In this document: positions 59,364-64,000 of the stretch, piece after piece
Layout: each line of letters begins with the position of its first letter
Numbering within the stretch: position 1 is the stretch's first letter
Assembly (NCBI GenBank): GCA_016841745.1
Contig: JAENYO010000010.1
Coordinates: 1 to 64,000 of the forward strand
DNA length: 64,000 nucleotides
Direction of reading: 5' to 3'
Source: Acetomicrobium hydrogeniformans
GTDB taxonomy: Bacteria; Synergistota; Synergistia; Synergistales; JAFGMB01
Made by a program: the position numbers and the translations under genes
Notes under the pieces: generated by a model
Databases searched by the model: none
Told to the model about the DNA's origin: nothing
Seen by the model: the letters and a program-made list of their open reading frames with translations, nothing else

Positions 59364-61346
59364 GTGAATAGGAGCTCTTCCTTTTGCTTGTTCGCAAATA
59401 TGATGGTATTCCTTGTAAGCCTGGTTAGTATATGTATTTTAAATCAGGAAGCAGGGGCTTCTGGAATAGAGTCTTTTTTCTGGGAGCGGAACTGGAAGGC
59501 CATTGATCAGGCCCTATCGAAAGACGAAGGGGATCTGTCTTCAAGGGATCTGTTCCTGTACGCAAACTCACTGTGGCTACAAAAAAGATGGAAAGATGCT
59601 CTGCCGGTAATGTTATCGAATAAAGACCTTCTTCCTGATGAAATTATTCCTTACCAGGAGATGCTCGTAATTCTGGGTTATGAAAGGACAGGACAGAAAG
59701 AGAAGGCCCTGGCGCTTGCTCGTACTTATTTCGACAAGGCTCCACTGGAACTGAAGTATTATGTTGCCTATGCCCTGGCGCGTATGGAAGAAGATAACCG
59801 GACATGGTATTCCAGGATGCTGGAACTGGCAGAAAATTCAGATCAAAAAAAGACTGCCCTTAAAGGTCTTATTAGTTTTCCTGAGCCTGAGATCTCTATT
59901 GCTGTTGAACTAATGAAACTGGAGCCCCAGAACCGTAATGCCCTATCCGTGCTGTTTTCCCCCAGGGCTGATAAGAGTGATACTGAAATACAGTTTTATA
60001 AAGGTTATTCCCTTTATCTGAAGGGAAGCTTTGACGAAGCAGTGGCTTTTTTCGAGACAATCCCCCTGAATGATCCTGTTTATGGTCTGAGAGCAGGATA
60101 TTACATGGCTTTTTCCTGCTATAGACTGAAAAGGTATGAAGAATCCATGGATATCTGGAAAAGGATCGCCCTTACAGGGAAGGATTATTCATCCCTTTCT
60201 GCAAGAAGAATAGCTAACATGGCGGGAAAGGCATCAACGGAGGCTGTCTTGAAAACCCTTGAGGAAATAGCTGATTCAACAGAAAAAAATGCAAGACTAA
60301 TGGCCCTTTATTATTTGAGCACCCTCTATAAAGGCGATGAAGCCAGATATTATGAGGAGATTATTCTCAAGGAATATCCTGTAAGCGAATATGCTATCAG
60401 GTCTATCTGGGACAGTGGATGGGGTCATTGGCAGAAGCAGAATTACGGGGAAGCCCTTAACCTGTGGAGGAAAGCTTTAAAGCCTGGCATAGGTGAAGAA
60501 TGGGAAGCGCGACTGCTCTACTGGATAGGCGCAGCAGAGGAAAAACTTGGAGAAAACGATTTTAAAATCATGTTCGACATGCTCTCGCAAAAGTATCCAT
60601 TTTCCATATACACCTTCAGAGCTTTTCCTAATGGGGCCTGGCAGATAGCCGATATGCTACCAGAGAAACTCCAGACAGAACCGTCCCTCCTTGAAATATG
60701 GGGATTTATCCCATACGCTAGAATATGGTTACAGAGAGATTCTTCTCCAGGGTCCACCTTCAGGTCCGCTATCCTTGCTTCCTGGATGGGTGATGAACAT
60801 TCGGCGTTTATGTCGGCTAGTAAAGTTTACAGGTTTCTTACAACCGGGAGAGTCCTGCCCCGGGATGGTCTCAAGCTCTTGTATCCCAGGCCTTATTATG
60901 AAGCTGTGTCTAAAGCGGCGCAGAGATTTTCAGTCGAACCTGCTTTGATCTGGTCAATAATGAGACAGGAAAGTGCCTTTGACCCCAATGCTACCAGTTA
61001 CGTTGGCGCATGTGGCCTTATGCAGCTTATGCCTGGAACGGCCCAGGACGAAGCGCAGAAACTGGGACTTGGGGATTATGAAATATACGATGCAGATACA
61101 AATATTCTTCTCGGGTCTGCCCATATATCATGGTTGATGAAAAGATTGAAAAGATTGGATTGGTCTGTAGCCGCCTACAATGCTGGTTCTGGATCCGTTG
61201 GGAGATGGGTTGATGATGAGGAAATCACTATAGAAGAATGGATCGAGGACATACCTTACCTGGAAACTTATGATTATCTGAAGAAGGTACTTTCTAACCT
61301 TTATGTCTACAGGCTTCTTTATGATGGGGAGAATGCTGAAAGGTAA
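59364..61346 (+). CDS. Soluble lytic murein transglycosylase
   Basis: 660 residues from GTG 59364, which follows a strong AAAGGAGGTG. A signal segment (FANMMVFLVSLVSICILNQEAGA) leads to a long alpha-helical, TPR-like superhelix (about 40-500) and a C-terminal SLT domain with the catalytic Glu in IWSIMRQESAFDPNATSYVG, GLMQLMPGTA and AAYNAGSGSVGRW. It cleaves peptidoglycan glycan strands in the periplasm, as Slt70 does. It ends the five-gene run from 55478. Confidence 0.93.
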   Translation: MNRSSSFCLFANMMVFLVSLVSICILNQEAGASGIESFFWERNWKAIDQALSKDEGDLSSRDLFLYANSLWLQKRWKDALPVMLSNKDLLPDEIIPYQEMLVILGYERTGQKEKALALARTYFDKAPLELKYYVAYALARMEEDNRTWYSRMLELAENSDQKKTALKGLISFPEPEISIAVELMKLEPQNRNALSVLFSPRADKSDTEIQFYKGYSLYLKGSFDEAVAFFETIPLNDPVYGLRAGYYMAFSCYRLKRYEESMDIWKRIALTGKDYSSLSARRIANMAGKASTEAVLKTLEEIADSTEKNARLMALYYLSTLYKGDEARYYEEIILKEYPVSEYAIRSIWDSGWGHWQKQNYGEALNLWRKALKPGIGEEWEARLLYWIGAAEEKLGENDFKIMFDMLSQKYPFSIYTFRAFPNGAWQIADMLPEKLQTEPSLLEIWGFIPYARIWLQRDSSPGSTFRSAILASWMGDEHSAFMSASKVYRFLTTGRVLPRDGLKLLYPRPYYEAVSKAAQRFSVEPALIWSIMRQESAFDPNATSYVGACGLMQLMPGTAQDEAQKLGLGDYEIYDADTNILLGSAHISWLMKRLKRLDWSVAAYNAGSGSVGRWVDDEEITIEEWIEDIPYLETYDYLKKVLSNLYVYRLLYDGENAER

Positions 61347-61381
61347 CTAATATTCCTGTATTAAAGCATTATAAAAGAAAG

Positions 61382-61417
61382 GGGCACTCAATATCTTCTT
61401 GAAGATATTGAGTGCCC
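61382..61417. terminator. 17-bp stem-loop between convergent genes
   Basis: GGGCACTCAATATCTTC pairs perfectly with GAAGATATTGAGTGCCC around TT. The better T-rich tail is on the minus strand (CTTTCTTTT), so it mainly serves the CDC48-like gene. Confidence 0.85.
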
Positions 61418-61455
61418 TCTGAAAATGTAATGTTCCCATCTTAATTTTTCCAGAA

Positions 61456-63549
61456 CTATTTTAAAGCCTTTTCAAAATGTTGCCAGTTTATACTTGGTGA
61501 GCCTTGCTGTCCTGATTTTATAAATTCCCTCAATGCAAGCATGGAAGCCTTTCTGCAGATATAGCTTATATCCCCTCCCGATTTACCTTCGGTAAGGCGC
61601 GCCAGAGTCTTGATATTGATATCATCGGTCAGTGGTTTTTCTCTGAGGTGGATGTTGAAAATATTTTCCCGGGTTTCCTCATCTGGAAGCTCCAGGCTCA
61701 GTATGAGGTCAAAGCGTCCACTGCTTAGCAGTGATGGGTCGATCAGGTCCAACCTGTTCGTGGTTGCAAGTACCAGAACCCCTTTAAGTTCTTCGATACC
61801 GCTCATTTCAGCCATAAACTGGCTTATTACCCTTTCAGTGAATGCAGCGCCTGCGCCTCCGTCTCTTCCCCTGACGGGAACAAGAGATTCGATTTCATCA
61901 AAGTACAGGATAGATGGAGCAGCCTGTTTGGCTGTCTTGAATACATCCCGTATTGCCCTCTCGCTTTCGCCTACATATTTGGACATAATGGAGGGGCCTT
62001 TAACGGAAATGAAATTCACGCCGCTCTCATTTGCCAGGGCTCTGGCAAGGAGGGTTTTCCCTGTTCCTGAAGGTCCGTGTATCAGAATGCCTGTAGGTGG
62101 ATGAACATTGAAGGAGTCAAAGATCTCTGTATACTGTAGAGGCCACTCAACTGTCTCTTTAAGCTGTTCTTTGATATCTTCAAGGCCGCCTACATCTTCC
62201 CAGGTTACATCAGGAACTTCCACAAAGACCTCTCGAATTGCAGAAGGTTCCACTTCTTTCAGGGCCTCAAGGAAATTTTCCATGCGGACTTCCATTTCGA
62301 GAAGCCTGTCATACGGGATTTCTGCCATCCCGAAGTTGATCTTGGGAAGTATTTGTCTGAGGGTGGACATGGCAGCTTCTTTTGTTAAAGCCTCAAGATC
62401 TGCTCCGACAAAACCATGAGTTATTTCTGCTATGCGATGAAGATCCACATCTTTCGAAAGAGGCATTCCTCTGGAGTGAATATTCAGTATTTCAAGTCTA
62501 CCTTTCCTGTCTGGTATGGGAATTGAGATCTCTCTGTCAAACCGGCCAGGCCTGCGCAAGGCCGGATCCAGTGTGTTGGGTATATTTGTAGCTCCTATGA
62601 CCACGATCTGTCCACGAGATTCAAGTCCATCCATGAGAGAAAGAAGCTGTGCTACGACTCTCCGTTCCACCTGTTTTTCTCCACCCATTTCTTCTCTCTT
62701 TGGTGCGATGGCATCTATTTCATCTATAAAGATTATTGAAGGAGAGTGTGCCTGGGCTTCTTCGAAAACATTTCGCAGCCTTTCTTCGCTTTCACCGTAG
62801 AACTTGCCAATTATCTCGGGTCCTGAAATATGTGTAAAATAAACATCAGTTTCATTGGCTACAGCTCGGGCGATAACAGTTTTACCTGTTCCGGGCGGTC
62901 CATAGAGGAGCACTCCCTTTGGAGGTTCAACTCCAAGCCTGTCAAAAACCTGGGGAAACCTGAGGGGCAGTTCTATCATTTCACGCACCCTCTGGATCTG
63001 AGGGCCAAGTCCTCCAATATCTTCATAGGAAACTTTTTCATATTTACTGGATCCACCGGTAATATTTTCAAGAGAAATATAGGTATCCTTGTTGATTACG
63101 ACTATTCCGTGAGGAGCCGTTCCACTGATCCTCAAATCACAGGTCCGCGTGCCGAAAAGGGTTATCCTGACCCTGTCTCCTTTGCTTACAGGCATTCCTT
63201 CAAGAAGAGATACGATATATTTTGCATCCTTTTCTTTTTCAAGAAGAGATATGGTTGTCACCGGTTCAAGGGATATGCTTTCTGCAAAATTGTGGTTAGC
63301 CTTTGAAATAGTTACATAGTCGTCAATTCCAACCTGTGCATTATCTCTAATGATTCCATCTATCTGGATCATTCTGGATCCTCTATCACAGGAGTCACAG
63401 GAAAGGGCTCTTGCAGGTGTCCTTCTTTTCCCTTCTATTTCTATGATCTGCCCTTCCTTGATACCATAGCGTTTCATGTCATCAGTGTCTATCCGGGCAA
63501 TACATCTTCCTACATCTTTTGTCATGGCTTCCTTGACTTTTAAAGGCAT
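61456..63549 (-). CDS. CDC48/VAT-like AAA ATPase
   Basis: 697 residues. The N-terminal double-psi barrel-like region (about 1-160) includes CDSCDRGSRMIQIDG, with a CxxC not usual at that place. Then come two AAA modules: D1 Walker A GPPGTGKT and Walker B IIFIDEIDAIAP; D2 Walker A GPSGTGKT and Walker B ILYFDEIESLVP, each followed by arginine-finger regions such as ALRRPGRFDREI. CDC48/p97 proteins form hexamers that unfold substrate proteins. This is archaeal/eukaryal-type machinery found in few bacterial groups, so past transfer is likely. Confidence 0.94.
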   Translation of the reverse strand: MPLKVKEAMTKDVGRCIARIDTDDMKRYGIKEGQIIEIEGKRRTPARALSCDSCDRGSRMIQIDGIIRDNAQVGIDDYVTISKANHNFAESISLEPVTTISLLEKEKDAKYIVSLLEGMPVSKGDRVRITLFGTRTCDLRISGTAPHGIVVINKDTYISLENITGGSSKYEKVSYEDIGGLGPQIQRVREMIELPLRFPQVFDRLGVEPPKGVLLYGPPGTGKTVIARAVANETDVYFTHISGPEIIGKFYGESEERLRNVFEEAQAHSPSIIFIDEIDAIAPKREEMGGEKQVERRVVAQLLSLMDGLESRGQIVVIGATNIPNTLDPALRRPGRFDREISIPIPDRKGRLEILNIHSRGMPLSKDVDLHRIAEITHGFVGADLEALTKEAAMSTLRQILPKINFGMAEIPYDRLLEMEVRMENFLEALKEVEPSAIREVFVEVPDVTWEDVGGLEDIKEQLKETVEWPLQYTEIFDSFNVHPPTGILIHGPSGTGKTLLARALANESGVNFISVKGPSIMSKYVGESERAIRDVFKTAKQAAPSILYFDEIESLVPVRGRDGGAGAAFTERVISQFMAEMSGIEELKGVLVLATTNRLDLIDPSLLSSGRFDLILSLELPDEETRENIFNIHLREKPLTDDINIKTLARLTEGKSGGDISYICRKASMLALREFIKSGQQGSPSINWQHFEKALK

Positions 63550-63610
63550 GGAAATATCTTCCCTTCAGGAAAAGAATTTATTGAGCAGTTACCGTTTACT
63601 AACGTATGCT

Positions 63611-63659
63611 AACATGAAAAAGACCCCTTTCCAACAGGAGAAGGGGTCTTTTTCATGTT
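63611..63659 (-). terminator. Terminator before the CDC48-like gene
   Basis: AACATGAAAAAGACCCCTT pairs perfectly over 19 bp with AAGGGGTCTTTTTCATGTT. It ends the minus-strand aminotransferase gene. Confidence 0.85.
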
Positions 63660-63691
63660 ATGCTTAAGGGCCTTTTCTTTATCCCTTTATC

Positions 63692-64000
63692 CTAAATGGA
63701 AGTTGTCGCGGCTTGTACACGACCAGGATATGCCTCAAGACCAGCTTTAAGGATATCCATAGCCCTGGATAGATCTTCTTTCTTAAGGACGTAGGCAAGT
63801 CTTGCTTCATTTTTTCCTAGTCCGGGAGTGGCATAAAATCCTTCAGCGGGAGCCATCATAACTGTTTCTCCCTCTACATCGAAATCTCTGAGCATCCAGA
63901 CAACGAACTTTTCGGCATCATCAACGGGAAGTTTGGCAACGACATAAAAAGCACCCTTGGGTTCGTCGCATACCACTCCTGGCATGTCCTTAAGAGCAGC
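63692..64000 (-). CDS. Class I aminotransferase, C-terminal part (cut by window edge)
   Basis: The last 102 codons of a gene that enters from the right edge. The residues [19 protein letters not shown] and [20 protein letters not shown] match the C-terminal domain of aspartate/alanine-type aminotransferases, including the substrate carboxylate-binding Arg in NEARLAY. The N-terminal part with the PLP Lys is outside the window. Confidence 0.88.
   Translation of the reverse strand, partial: AALKDMPGVVCDEPKGAFYVVAKLPVDDAEKFVVWMLRDFDVEGETVMMAPAEGFYATPGLGKNEARLAYVLKKEDLSRAMDILKAGLEAYPGRVQAATTSI

Overview
The window is a 64 kb chromosomal segment of a bacterium that is most likely a member of the Synergistota. 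The best direct evidence is three secreted proteins (from 13769, 15987 and 18809) that end in a serine/glycine-rich stretch, a GGGCN motif, a hydrophobic segment and a short basic tail, the layout of the Synergist-CTERM sorting signal. Gene content fits an amino-acid- and peptide-using anaerobe: leucyl aminopeptidase, asparaginase, many aminotransferases, a TRAP transporter with N-acyl-D-amino-acid deacylase and alanine racemase, and a PPi-type phosphofructokinase. Assignment to a genus is not attempted.

Layout. 1-3.7 kb: end of tuf, rpmG, tRNA-Trp, secE, nusG, rplK, rplA, rplJ, rplL, with candidate L1 and L10 autoregulatory leaders; the usual rpoB does not follow rplL. 4-7.2 kb: a pilin-like gene overlapping a PilY1-like gene. 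7.3-9.7 kb: endonuclease V, an amidohydrolase and a tRNA cluster (Val, Asp, Phe, Gly, Cys, Asn) with a near-consensus promoter. 9.5-10.2 kb: a small GIY-YIG nuclease gene set among three broken tRNA-Asn pieces, each carrying a palindrome. 10.2-13.1 kb: YwbE, a secreted protein, a PPP-type phosphatase and a membrane protein. 13.1-21.1 kb: four c-di-GMP-I (GEMM) riboswitches in front of three Synergist-CTERM surface proteins (two Cys/Asp-rich proteins and a gingipain-like C25 peptidase). 21.3-35 kb: central metabolism and housekeeping genes (PPi-PFK, dPGM, L,D-transpeptidase, ion transporter, CBS protein, MBL hydrolase, asparaginase, ROK kinase, ABC-F protein, class II aldolase). 35-44.1 kb: an acidic coiled-coil membrane protein, a PucR regulator and a TRAP/D-amino-acid catabolic cluster. 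44.4-64 kb: lytic transglycosylases, HtpG, PepA, MnmE, twin aminotransferases, an M48 peptidase, a promoter-to-terminator mini-gene for a 44-residue peptide, a compact serine-biosynthesis-like operon, and an archaeal-type CDC48 AAA ATPase.

How parts work together (inference). The 13-21 kb block looks like a second-messenger-controlled surface programme. Two aptamers sit before hairpins that overlap the Shine-Dalgarno, and two sit before intrinsic terminators. The 36-44 kb block looks like uptake and recycling of D-amino-acid derivatives under a PucR regulator. The 55-59 kb block could make serine from 3-phosphoglycerate using a class V aminotransferase and a histidine-family phosphatase in place of SerC and SerB. 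The element most worth pursuing is the tRNA-Asn/GIY-YIG/palindrome arrangement, followed by the riboswitch cluster with its tandem pair and the 44-residue peptide gene.
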